The position numbers and the translations under genes are program-made. From the NCBI GenBank assembly GCA_029204225.1, contig CM055096.1, positions 34,425,143-34,489,142 on the forward strand: a DNA stretch of 64,000 nucleotides, written 5' to 3'. Origin of the DNA: Diphasiastrum complanatum. Lineage: Eukaryota; Streptophyta; Lycopodiopsida; Lycopodiales; Lycopodiaceae. This document shows, piece by piece, positions 10,617 through 21,670 of the stretch. Under the pieces are notes generated by a model. The model ran no database searches. It worked only from the letters and a program-made list of their open reading frames with translations, and was not told the origin of the DNA. Every line of letters starts with the position of its first letter. Within the stretch, counting starts at the first letter, position 1.

Positions 10617-11435
10617 TACACTTATTGTATCACCTCTCATATTTACTTACTATGAGAGTAGAGTACAGTAGAGGACTATCTACTGATCTTTCTTAACTAG
10701 TAGTTGTTTGTTTTACCGGAGATATTTTATATTTACAAGATTTAGATTATAGCTACTGATATGAGACATGGCGGAGTACATGGCAAGAAATAGTGAATAT
10801 TAGCAACTGCAAGACCATGAGAGTCACCTTGCGCGCTAGCTCTGATCTCGTATTTGGCGGTCGCAATCCTCGGACCAACGCTATGCGCTGACGACCACTC
10901 GCTCCCTGCGGCTGTGAAGCTACATCAGCTGGTTGCTTGAAGAAGATGTGAGAGTTAAAAGGAGAATTGCTTGAATCTAGAACACAAATGATGGCAATAA
11001 AAGCATGGATCGTTACAGGCAAGCGCTCCTGGATGCAGAATGGATTGCGATCTCTCTCTCTCTCTCTCTCCAACGACGCCGCTGCTTTCTATAGGAAATA
11101 CTACGCCTTCAACTCGGATATGACATAAAAGTACTACTAAACCTTAAACCCTAACCCCTATTGTAACATGCTTTTAGGGTGGTGCAATTAAGTGACATGT
11201 TATCTTATTTTTAGGGAGCTTTGTTACAATGAGTAGCGTCTCTGCTCTTAACGAATGAGAGTGTGCCACATCAACACTTTTCTTTTGCCATTGTAGATTA
11301 TGACAAAGCGCTCTTACACCCTAACCCACTATTGTAAGAGCGGCTGTGTGCTTTTAGGTCCGATGCAATCACAACTCGCCAAGTATTTTTTACTTGCAAA
11401 AGCACTTGATTCACATGTTTATCAAGTTGGCATGT
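10617..11435. other. Mostly gene-less interval; possible exon-like segment on the - strand
   Basis: The left part (10,617 to about 10,745) is probably LINE 3' tail resumed after the Copia insertion. On the - strand a 106-codon open frame (11,073-10,753) reads into a more GC-rich stretch and contains a possible splice donor after RSELAR near 10,830, but its start is an artefact of a GA microsatellite and I recognise no domain. The right part (11,150-11,400) holds two diverged copies of a motif with CTATTGTAA followed by TGCTTTTAGG, and a hairpin at 11,307-11,342. Confidence 0.3.
11051..11071. repeat. Short (CT)n microsatellite
   Basis: About ten CT units. On the - strand they encode an Arg-Glu repeat at the front of an otherwise unrecognised open frame. 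Confidence 0.9.
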
Positions 11436-12628
11436 TGTAGCGCAGGCATCCCAAAGGGAACCGGGAACCACGACTTAGCTTCCCAGCTTTCAACTCGTGC
11501 CATCCAAACCCACTTGACATATAAGCAGCCAACTCGCCAACAACGATCAGACTTAACCAACTTGAAGTTCCGAAAACCAACATTGAGATCCAACCTGGCG
11601 CCATGCCAAATCGGGGGTCCCGATGTGGGTGACTTCCCTCCAAGCAAGCCGCCCGACATACATCAAACTTAACCTACTCGAAGCTTCGTTATAAACGAGT
11701 AACATCCATTCTAAGCAAGCGGTCTGACTTACATCAAACTTAACCAACTGAAAGCTTCGTCACGAGCGCTGGAAGCCAACCTGGCACGCCAGATTGGACA
11801 GCCATAAACAGGTAACTTCCACCCAAGCAAGCCATCCAACTCAGCCGACAAGTTAGAGCTCATTCCCCAAGAGCTTAACCCATTCACGTTCATGCAAGGA
11901 ACACTCAGAACCACAAGCCGCGACAGATATGGAGACAACCAATTCCTGGACCAAATGGTCCCGACAGCATACCGCTGCCGCCACGGACCGAATGGTCCCG
12001 ACGGCATACCATTGGCATCCCGGGATATGACCCTCAGTTATGTGCCAACTTAAAAATTTTGAAACAGCCTTACAACTAGCGCTTTTACCGAACACTGAAA
12101 CCCAGAAGGTAATCAGAGTCAGTTTGAGAAAAATCCCACTATATTGATAAATCTGAGAAGGTTACATTTCAAGTGTGTGACCGACCCTAGTCTCCGGGGT
12201 GCTAGCATGCCAAGGCGAGAGCCATGACAACGTTCCAGCAAGGGAGACCGAGACTTGGTTGGAGCTCGCCCTGAGTCGCAACCCGTACTCTCCTATAGTA
12301 TTGGTGGGATTCGGCACTCCCCCTCATAGCAAGCACTCTACCCAGGCTGGTAAAGCACATTTTTCTCTCTCTAAAATTTTCTCTCTCTAGAAAGTCATTT
12401 TATCTCTCTAGATTTTATTGATCCCCAGGCTTCCTTTAATCATGCCTAGATCGTGTGAGGTGTTGCACATCGATCTGAGCTCTCTGGACTTCGCTAGAAT
12501 CAATCAAAGATTTTCAGCCATAGGAACTTGGCGTCAACGCCGGGAGCAGCTGGGGCGCTGCTGGCGCCGGGGACAATGCTGGCGCCTGTGGCGCCGAAAG
12601 TAAAGCTTATAAAGGTAGCTTTACAACA
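11436..12628 (-). repeat. 3' LTR of the LARD-like element (left copy)
   Basis: 1,193 bp, highly similar along nearly its whole length to 15,314-16,508. The copies differ mainly by point changes plus small insertions/deletions in a GGCGCC-rich stretch near the right end. Open frames seen here are mirrored in the other copy and show no protein family. Confidence 0.9.
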
Positions 12629-13261
12629 TTCACCCCACCTTTAAAAAATCTGATGTCCTCATCATATGTCAGATTAAAGTAAAGGTGTCTCCCAATTGAA
12701 ATAAATATACATTTAAGCTACTTGGCACAGTACTCAATTTACTGGCCACTTTTTATTAACATTGAAGCTGACACAACACAAGTCGGGGGCTCAGCTCTTT
12801 GTACTGAAAAATTACATAACTTGAAAATATCTCTTTGTCTGGGAAAAGCGTAGATTTTATATCACTAATGTAAAACCCAAGAACCTTATTAACTGGTGAC
12901 AAAGGCGTTTCTGTGAAATGTTCGCCCCTGTCGCTTCTAACTTTTTGACTTTGGAATTCCTTTGAGCTCCTGATTTGTCCTTGATGCACTTTGTGTTGAG
13001 CTCCCTGAGCTCCAGATTTGATCAGTTCCGCACAGGTATCAAGGCTCCCTGAGCCAAAGGATTTATCGTTCGATTACCCACTTTATGGTCCACTCTGTGC
13101 CTTGTTGCTTCTGCACCTTGATTTCTCTCATTGTCCCAGCCTGATCTTGATACTTTTCCTTCTTGGCTCTTTAAGGTAGGCACAGATTGAGTACTCCGCA
13201 ATGCACCTCTCACTTAGCTTGAAGTAGACATTGACCTCGTGGAGAGCCAAAGGGTCGCACC

Positions 13262-13600
13262 AGTTTGATCCGCATACGAACTATCTCTTCGCGTTTGTTT
13301 GAAACACCATGTCCGTCGCGCAAAACTTGACTTTCACAATTCCATCACTGGTCAGTTGCCTCACAGTCAAAACAAGAAGTGTACATCGAGCTTGGCTTCA
13401 AGTAGCTCTCTTTGAATCAGACACATGCACCCAGAGTTTGCACTAGTCCGATCTCAATACGAACTGTCCCTTAGCGTCCGTTCGAAATACCAAGTCTCTC
13501 ATGCAAGACTCAACTTTCACAGTTCCTTCATTGATCAGCTGCCTTACACGTAACACAAGCCAGTGTACTCATATGTTTCCTCATCATTGTTGGTCCAGAG
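13262..13600. repeat. Diverged tandem duplication, about 183-bp period
   Basis: The segment starting near 13,267 (GATCCGCATACGAACT) recurs near 13,450 (GATCTCAATACGAACT), and the similarity continues through TCGAAATACCA-like and CTTTCACA-like motifs. It lies inside the LARD-like element and is unrelated to coding sequence. Confidence 0.65.
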
Positions 13601-14464
13601 AAAGCCTATAACAAGCTTTCCTTTCCACAACAAAAACTTGTCAACTTATTAGGTCCAAAGTTCGCCAGTCTTCTCGTGTGAGTATGACTAGGTCACCTTG
13701 AATTTGTCCCCGTTTTGATCAACTTTCATTCAAAATTTGCCCCAAGAGAGAGGTGTGTGTGATAGTTCCCCTCTACTTATAAAATCAGCTGATCGGACTT
13801 AGAGTAGAGTTCTTCGGACAAAAAGCCTTTCCAACACTTTGCTTCCCATCTGCTAGGATTATGGCTTGATTCAACTTGTTGCCAATCTCTGAAGAGGATC
13901 CTAGTCTTTCCCCTTTGAGGAAAAATCCAACTGATACTGGATATCACCCATGCTCAGTGAGTTTCAGTTCCGAAGGTGGTCGTCCCAAAATGAAGACCAA
14001 CTGCTCCATAGAAGATCTCCCCTGAAATTGCCCTTTCCAACTTTTGACTTCCCGCTTGCGTCTGGTGGGCGTTGTCGCAAATGAAGCTAACCCAAGAAAC
14101 AGGCTAGCCATCCATCCTTTGCAAACATTGAGTCATTTCGTTGCCGTTCACGTGCGAGTACTTGAACTGCAAATCCGCCCCACAGATTCTGTAGTCTTCT
14201 TTGTTTAATGGTATCAGCCTTCAAAAGAAAGGTTCCTTCTCGAGCCATCAGCTCCTTGTATCACAAGCAATCATGCAAACTAGGCAAAGCACGAGTACTA
14301 AGACTCACCACGAATACATACAAGTAAGACACTCAGGCAGGTTTACTAACAAATAACAAAGACAAGGTCCACCTTTGAGATGGTCCTGCCAACGGACCTT
14401 TGCCTGGCCACGCCCATACAAATCGATTACAGAATCAGCCCACATAGGACACCCCTCCAACTAT

Positions 14465-15240
14465 CCGTGCTTTCACCATTAAGCAGCACATTGCCTCAGT
14501 CACGCGCCACCACTTTTTGGTCGATAGCCCTTATAGTTAAATGATCGGCAGCTATCCTTGAATATACCACCCCCGTGCTTTCACCGTTAGGCAGCACATT
14601 GCCTTAGTAACGCCCCCCACCAAATCTAGTCGATAGCCCTTATAGCTAAACGATCGGCAGCATACCCCCCAATCGTGGACCCGTGCTTTCACCATTAGGC
14701 AGCACATTGCCTCAATAACGCCCCCACCAAATTTGGTCAATAGCCCTTATAGCTAAACGAACGGCAGCTACCCTTGAATATACCACCCCCGTGGACGCAC
14801 CCGTGCTTTCACTATTAGACAGCACATTGCCTCAGTAACGCCCCCACCAAATCTAGTCGATAGCCCTTATAGCTAAACGATCGGCAGCATACCACCCAAA
14901 TCGTGGACGCACCCGTGCTTTCACCGTTAGGCAGCACATTGCCTCAGTAACGCCCCCACCAAATTTGGTCGATAGCCCTTATAGCTAAACAAACGATGGC
15001 TATCGCGAATATGTCACCCCGCACCCCACAAGGCACAGACCGTGCTTACACCAACCTAATGGCAGCACATTGCCTCATCTGTCCTACGTGCAGACCGCGC
15101 CAGGCCCGAACCGCGGAAACTGACCGTGCTTACACCTCAAGGGCAACACCTTGACTCATCAAGCCCCCGTTCTACCGACCACCCCGACCGTGGACGCACC
15201 CGTGCTTACACTGTGGGCAACACCTTGCACAACAGTTGTC
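14465..15240 (-). repeat. Degenerate tandem array, about 8 units of 76-127 bp, beside the primer site
   Basis: The anchor CCGTGCTTNCAC recurs at 14,465, 14,573, 14,681, 14,801, 14,913, 15,040, 15,124 and 15,200. The first five units also share GCAGCACATTGCC and GATAGCCCTTATAG; the last three are shorter and more diverged. On the - strand the array sits in the 5' leader, 60 bp downstream of the primer-binding site, where packaging or dimerisation signals would be expected. Confidence 0.85.
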
Positions 15241-15298
15241 TTGATGAACCCCAAACAGTGGCCATTTTCGTGAGATCCGCATAGCTGACCGGCCAGTC

Positions 15299-15311
15299 GG
15301 CTCTGATACCA
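15299..15311 (-). promoter_or_regulatory. Primer-binding site of the LARD-like element
   Basis: GGCTCTGATACCA is the reverse complement of TGGTATCAGAGCC. It lies two bases from the right LTR, a typical spacing, and sets the strand of the element. Confidence 0.9.
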
Positions 15312-15313
15312 CA

Positions 15314-16508
15314 TGTAGCGCAGGCATCCCAAAGGGAGCCGGGAACCACGACTTAGCTTTCCAACCTTCAACTCTTGCCATCCAAACCCACTTGACATAT
15401 AAGCAGCCAACTCGCCAACAACGATCAGACTTAACCAACTTGAAGTTCCGAAAACCAACATTGAGATCCAACCTGGCGCCATGCCAGATCGGGGGTCCCG
15501 ATATGGGTGACTTCCCTCCAAGCAAGCTGCCCGACATACATCAAACTTAACCAACTCGAAGCTTCATTACAAACGAGTAACATCCATTCCAAACAAGCGG
15601 TCTGACTTACATCAGACTTAACCAACTGAAAGCTTCGTCATGAGCGTTGGAAGCCAACCTGGCGCCACGCCAGACTGGACAGCCATAAACAGGTAACTTC
15701 CACCCAAGCAAGCCATCCAACTCAACCGACAGGTTAGAGCCCGTTCCCCAAGAGCTTAACCCATTCACGTTCATGCAAGGAACACTCAGAACCACAAGCC
15801 GCGACAGATATGGAGACAACCAGTTCCTGGACCAAATGGTCCCAACAGCATATCGCTGCCGCCACGGACCGAATGGTCCCGACGGCATACCGTTGGCGTC
15901 CCGGGATACGACCCTCAGCTATGTGCCAACTTAAAAATTTTGAAGCAGCCTTACAATTGGCGCTTTTACCAAACACTGAAACCCAGAAGGTAATCAGAGT
16001 CAGTTTGAGAAAAATCCCACTTTATTGATAAATCTGAGAAGGTTACATTTCAAGTGTGTGACCGACCCTAGTCTCCGGGGCGCTAGCATGCCAAGGCGAG
16101 AGCCATGACAACATTCCAGCAAGGGAGGCTGAGACTTGGTTGGAGCTCGCCCTGAGTCGCAACCCGCACTCCCCTATAGTATTGGTGGGATTCGGCACTC
16201 CCCCTCATAGCAAGCACTCTACCCAGGCTGGTAAAGCACATTTTTCTCTCTCTAGAAAGCCATTTTCTCTCTCTAGATTCTATTGATCCCCAGGCTTCCT
16301 TTAATCATGCCTAGATCGTGTGAGGTGATTGCACATCGATCTAAGCTCTCTGGACTTTGCTAGAACCGATCAAAGATTTTCAGCCATAGAAACTTGGCGT
16401 TGGCTGGATTCTGGTCACAGTGGCACTAGGAGCGGCGTCGGGAGCAACTGGGGCGCTGTTGGCGCCAGTGGCACCGGAAGTAAAGCTTATAAAGGTAGCT
16501 TTACAACA
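15314..16508 (-). repeat. 5' LTR of the LARD-like element (right copy)
   Basis: 1,195 bp partner of the left LTR. On the - strand it opens TGTTGTAAAGCTACC with a TATA-like CTTTATAAGC within the first 30 bases, and ends GCGCTACA. Confidence 0.9.
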
Positions 16509-19500
16509 CGTGAAGAACTAAACATGCAACTGGCTAAAAAATTCTTGCAAAAAAAGGGTCACCAAAAAGATAAAAAATCTTCGATGGCCCTTCCTTTGCC
16601 TAAAATCGGCATTGGTCGATTACCTAGGATGGATGACTTAGGAGCTCTTTCCATGCGACCCCCTCACTTGTTTAGGACGTCAACACATAAAATGGGTGAA
16701 GGCGTCGTTGTGCACGGGTTGTTGCAATGGGTGGGTCTTGCAATGTAGCGACCTATTGGACTAGTCTCTCAGCTCTTCTTCTTCATGTATTGACATGTTT
16801 TTTGATCCTTCGAGGCTACTTTCTCCTTTCACCATTTTGGGCTCCTCTTCTTTATCTATTCTTCTCAGCCTTCATGTGTAGTTTTTGAATCTTCCTTATG
16901 AGATGGTATGTATCTTCAAATGTTTAATCGATGAAAAGAGCTAGATGGAAAATATTCATAATAGAGTTCATATATTGATGATCATCTCCGCAAGGAGTGC
17001 TTGCTAATTTGATGAAAAAGCCTTGGTTGAATCGTTGGTGGGCTAGAAGAGATGTGGTTCAAAAATTGGAGGATAAGGGAAAGTTGAATCAGTGGAGAAG
17101 GTGGCATGTCTATTGATTGTACATTAAGTGACATCAGATGAATGAGTGCCCATTGCGAGAGGTGTCCAATAGGTGATGGGATGGTGATTAAATCCTCAAG
17201 CAAGCTACCCGAAATAACTATTGGGTTGCCCAATATGGGGTCACTAAATTTTGGGGTGCATCTTGGCCTGCAAGGGGAGCTTGAAATCGGAACCAAAGAA
17301 ACTTTCAATGCCAAGCTAACCAACTCAGCCAACGTTGTTTGATAATCTTGGGTCAATGAGGACGAGCCCTTGAATATGTTTTTTTTTGTACAACCTTGAG
17401 TTTCATCCACCCACAAATGGGCATGGAATCAAACTTGAGTGGGTTACCCAAACGATGATATCTGGACCAATAAGCATGATGTATATTACAAAATGAAAAA
17501 TTTGTGATTGAAAGGGGGTTTGATATATGCCCATCCAAATTGTTTTGCATCATATTCTTAGAGATAACATAACAAACTATCCATAACTCTTAAAAATACA
17601 TTCATAGCATTCATGAGTTATTCACATGCACTACATACCTTATACCTTCTATTGTTGTCTCAAGCTTTCTAAGCATTCAAACATGACTAACTTTAGCTTG
17701 GGATCCATGCCAGTGTATGCTTTAGGGATATATTGCAACTTATCTTCATGGTGTCCCACTTCACGTCCTTTCTATTCACCTTATGTTGTTGCTACTTTTG
17801 TGCTTATACCAATGTGCTTTTTATCTAGATGTCTTCATCCTTCGCATCTCTCACATGCTACTCTCCCTTCCTTTGTTATTCATATTTTTTCCATGGAGTT
17901 GTAATTATAATTTGCAATGCTACAGATCGTGCCTTTATTTTGTTCTCATCTTATGGTGGCACAATGTGTTTTCGCTTGGAGTCTCTTGGTTTTGGTGGCA
18001 GGTCAACTCTTCAGATAAGTATGTATATGGCTATTGTTGGGGCTTTCTTTCCACCAATATGAAGTTTGCCATCTGTTTGCCTCTTTTGGCTGTTGGTTTG
18101 CTTTTGTGCTCTCCCTGCTATTGTTGTGTGGTTCAACACTCCAAATTAGCATTTTTTTTAATCTCTCAGTGGCACTTGGTTTTTGGTGTGTACCTTGGCT
18201 ATGAACTGTTCTACTTGCCTCCTCATTGTGTCGTCGTTTGGATTTTATGCTCCTCCACAATGTTCTAATGATTAGTTGTGGCTTCTTCAACATAAGTTTT
18301 GGTTTGTTGGTGGTGTTGTCCTCTATTATGTTATAGTTGCTTGCTAATCTAGGGATACATGTGTTGTGATTATTTGCTCATTTTGTTTGGTATTGAAATT
18401 TTTTGCCAAATGGGCTATATTCCGAAAAGGCCATTTCATTTTTTTAGTGATATTTGCCAACATTTTCCTAACCACGTCCTCATTGCATTTTTTTAGCATA
18501 TCCTTCATAAATGTACCTAACTATGAGAAAGTTGATTTCAAAGCCTTACAACACTTTCTGTCAATCAATGGGATATATATGTATATATCTCTCTCTCAAT
18601 TCTTGAATCTTTTACAATAATTATCAAATGAGATCCCATAAGAGTTATTGAGACAACCTGGGGCCTTGTTTCCATGAGCGAGCAACTATTTTTCCAAGGA
18701 GGTCCTCGCACAATCCCAAAGCAAAATTTCTTGATTAGATAATGACTTGTTGGCTATCCATGCCTTCACATTCATGAGACACTCATATTTTGCAACTCAG
18801 GAAACTCGTCCGTATACAATGTTAATGTTTTTTTTCACCATACAACATGAGCTATTTCATTACACATCAAATTGACAATTTTTAAAGTAGGTTCAAATCT
18901 TTGGAATACATGCATAAAGCATATTAAGCCCAAGATAGTTGTATAAAATATATTAACCTCTAATTTCACCCAAAAAAACATTTTCATCACAAAATGTCAA
19001 ATCAAATTTGATTGATGTCACATGATAAAGAAGAATTGATGTCACATGAACAAGGTACTCTTGATTATTAGCAATGACATACTAATATTTACAATGTGCA
19101 AAAGCTAGATAAAACGTATTCTAGCATTTAGCCAAAGTGAATTGAGCCGCATAAACAGAGACATTACTTCACATGTTCATAATAACTTAGACAAAGACTT
19201 TCAATAAACAAAGACTGCTTCACGTGTTCATAATAACTTAAATTCAAATTCACCTCTATATAAATTCAAAAAAATAGAATTTCTAATCCAATCTCTCTAA
19301 CGTCATGGCAATTTTTCTTTGTTCATATTTTTTGCATTGTGAAATTTTTATGACACTTAATCTCTTGTATGGAAGACGCTACTTCATGTTTCAATCCAAA
19401 CAACAATCATTGCGAATAATAAATGGTCAACTAAAATTCTCAAATTAAACTTCTTAGCCTCCACTTTGAAGTTGAAGCTTGTGCAAATAACAATGTCAGT

Positions 19501-19732
19501 CAAATGATAAAAGTCTCTATAATGACATTTTTTGCAAAGAATACCTTCAACATATATTTAATTCATATTTTTTCGATGAAATGAGTAGCTTGTTCCAAAT
19601 TTTAAAACAAAAAAGGCACCGAAATAGGCATGTTTCTTAACAAAGTAAGTGCTAAGGTCCAAAATAAGTGCATCCTAATTTTTATGAATCACAAAAAGAA
19701 TGTTGCCTCTAAATTAAAACGTGGAAAATGGA
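16509..19732. other. AT-rich interval without a supported gene
   Basis: Two long open frames occur: 17,783-18,268 (+), rich in Leu, Phe, Cys and Tyr, and 16,982-17,416 (-), rich in Ser, Pro and Leu. Both look like low-complexity by-products and neither shows a domain I recognise. No LTR, primer site or RNA gene was seen. It lies downstream (3') of RPN10. Confidence 0.35.
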
Positions 19733-20060
19733 AAGAAGTGATTCCATCCTCACTTTCCACAATGAATAGTTGATTGAGATAAGCCTATCATTGCCTTTCA
19801 ACATGTATCCACTTGATGTAGCCATGTTGCAATGACTTGATCCTTCTCTTTCAACCTATTCCAATGCACAAAGCACTCTTTTGAAATACAACAAATGTTT
19901 TCAAAAAGAAATAACAAAGATACGAAACCTCTCAATTCTCTTCTAGCACTTATATCTATCAACACAGAATGTAGAAATCTTGATGAACCTATGATCTATC
20001 CTCAATCTAATGACTATTGCCACTTCCTAAGATTGAAACACACCCTAATGTCCCAATCTA
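19733..20060 (-). repeat. Copia gag start and leader fragment (same family as 46,997-47,330)
   Basis: This stretch is strongly similar to 46,997-47,330 on the same strand. On the - strand it carries a gag-like opening: an ATG near 19,825, then an NDRLIS...NYSLWKVRMES pattern, cut off at about 19,733. The Trp codon that is a stop in the other copy is intact here. The rest of the element is absent. Confidence 0.7.
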
Positions 20061-20519
20061 GTCTAGCAAACAAACAAACAGGGCCGTAGGCAGATCCTCG
20101 ACAGGAAAATAGCCACAGTACTGGAGGCTAGACTGGTTGCCGTAGGCAGCGATTGAGGCCATGGATTGGACATAACGAAGGAAACTTCAAACTCATGGAG
20201 TTCACCTACATATAAGTCCAAAGAGCATTATTCCACTTGTAATTTGTGAAATGTGAAAATTCCACTAGGATGCCACCTAAGGAACTCTGTTGCTTATTTA
20301 AGAGAGTCCCTCTTTGTGAAGAGGAGCATTTTGTGTATCGTATCAACTCCATGCTAAAATGAGAAGAGCCTCCATGAGTTAAATGCACCCATTGAGCTCC
20401 TTGATCATAATGGTTTTCTTGAGTGATGCCCCTATGATCATGCCTTTCCATTCATATTGTCTGTGGTTGTGGATTTAGAGTGGATTAATTTTTTTGTTTT
20501 CCTAGTTGTGGATTAGTTT

Positions 20520-20531
20520 TCATTTCTTCTT
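20520..20531 (-). CDS. RPN10: RPN10 exon 10, tentative terminal exon
   Basis: Exon 9 ends in phase 0 at a canonical GT donor. The nearest attractive acceptor followed by a stop in phase is TTAATTCAG at 20,532, which would add three lysines and TGA. A basic end would suit this family. A competing acceptor near 20,860 would add seven residues (VLSKLKR) before a stop. Only transcript data can decide. Confidence 0.25.
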   Translation of the reverse strand, partial: KKK

Positions 20532-21601
20532 CTGAATTAATGTAGGAATCAGCATTCAAGTAAACTAAATAGACTAGAAATGTGACATAAATCTTGCATA
20601 TCCTCTAACATTCTAGTTCTTGCATAACGTGGATCAAATACTACGACATCCCAGTAGGTGCAAGTCACGACTTCAGACTCATGGAGTTCACCCACATATA
20701 AGTCTAAGACCATCAACTCATCATGCATAACGTGGAATGAAGGCTAGAAGTGAAGAACAAAGCCAATTAGATGAGATCCCTACTTCCTCATGGGAGAATA
20801 AGGCAAGCTTACACTTCATCTCTTCAGCTTGCTCAAAACCTGATCAAAGGGCAAAATGCACCACTAAAGATAGAAGAATTAGCACAAACTGCCTGCTTGT
20901 AACTTGGACGAAAATCTCAAATGGGAACTACATGTCCATCATTTATCAAAGTGAATTTCAGAGAATTTGTGACCATAAACTTATCATATACAGTTGGAAC
21001 AACGAAACTCAAAATAGCATACTCTGAGACTAAATGCTTGAGTCAAAATGATCATTCATATGCTTACAATCACATAAACTTGCCCCAACACCAAATGAAG
21101 ACATTGAATCTTTACAAAGCAAACCCACAAACAATTTTGATGTTATTTCTCTTCATCATCATTCAGCAACACATTGCTGCAAATAGAGCCGTGTCCTATA
21201 AAATCTGGATATCCACTTATATTTAAGAAAAAAGCTAGTTCGAACTTCGAAGTCTTTTCCATTAAAAGAATACAGCTTTCTTTTGAATCTTTACTTCAAG
21301 AACTGTGTAGTTGCCATGACCCCCATGTTCGATGATAAAAAATCAGTTCAAACAATCTTGAATGGGATGCGGCAAAAAACTTGTGCTGAAAGTCATATCA
21401 ACTTGTCTCCTCGTGATCTTTGTTCTTTGTATCTGTCTTTTGCTTTTTCTACATATAAAAAGGGATCAGTCAATGCCTGCACAAGTAAGCTGATAAAAAA
21501 TCCAACAGAGAAGAGAACACATCTTATAAATCTTACGTATCATAAGAGTATAGTAAAACTCCAAATCCCAGTCTAAGTCTTTACTTATGCAATAATAGTA
21601 C
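20532..21601 (-). other. RPN10 intron 9 or 3' region (about 1.1 kb)
   Basis: AT-rich, with no recognisable element. A short motif near 20,668-20,705 (CTCATGGAGTTCACC followed by ACATATAAGTC) is repeated near 20,192-20,222. It is an intron if the tentative exon 10 is right. Confidence 0.35.
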
Positions 21602-21670
21602 CTCATCATCAGTTTGCAAGGAGGCAAGAACTTCTCGCACAGATGGATCATTTGGATCAACCCCAGGAAG
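21602..21670 (-). CDS. RPN10: RPN10 exon 9
   Basis: 69 bp, phase 0 at both ends, encoding [19 protein letters not shown] and TDDE. Acceptor ATCTCAG and donor GTACTATT flank it. LPGVDPNDP is a conserved motif of the plant RPN10 C-terminal region. Confidence 0.9.

Larger units (their letters stand above)
11436..16508 (-). mobile_element. Large non-coding LTR retrotransposon (LARD-like), - strand
   Basis: Two long direct repeats (11,436-12,628 and 15,314-16,508) begin TGTAGCGCAGG and end TTTACAACA. Directly left of the right repeat lies GGCTCTGATACCA, the reverse complement of an initiator Met-tRNA primer site, so the element reads on the - strand with its 5' LTR on the right. A purine-rich tract (AAAGGTGGGGTGAA on the - strand) adjoins the left LTR. 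The 2.7-kb interior has no recognisable gag, protease, integrase or reverse transcriptase on either strand, which fits a large retrotransposon derivative mobilised in trans. The 5-bp flanks (CATGT and CGTGA) match at only 3 of 5 positions, so no target duplication is claimed. Confidence 0.85.

Noticed and set aside
11140..11160. Telomere-like AAACCCTAA motif
   Set aside because: Only one or two degenerate units, with no array; chance or a short interstitial remnant.
12199..12390. Open frames inside the LARD LTRs
   Set aside because: They recur in the paired LTR with disrupting differences and show no recognisable domain.
17783..18268. 161-codon open frame, possible membrane protein
   Set aside because: The hydrophobicity comes from T-rich DNA; overlapping frames on both strands are similarly open, and no domain or regular helix spacing is evident.
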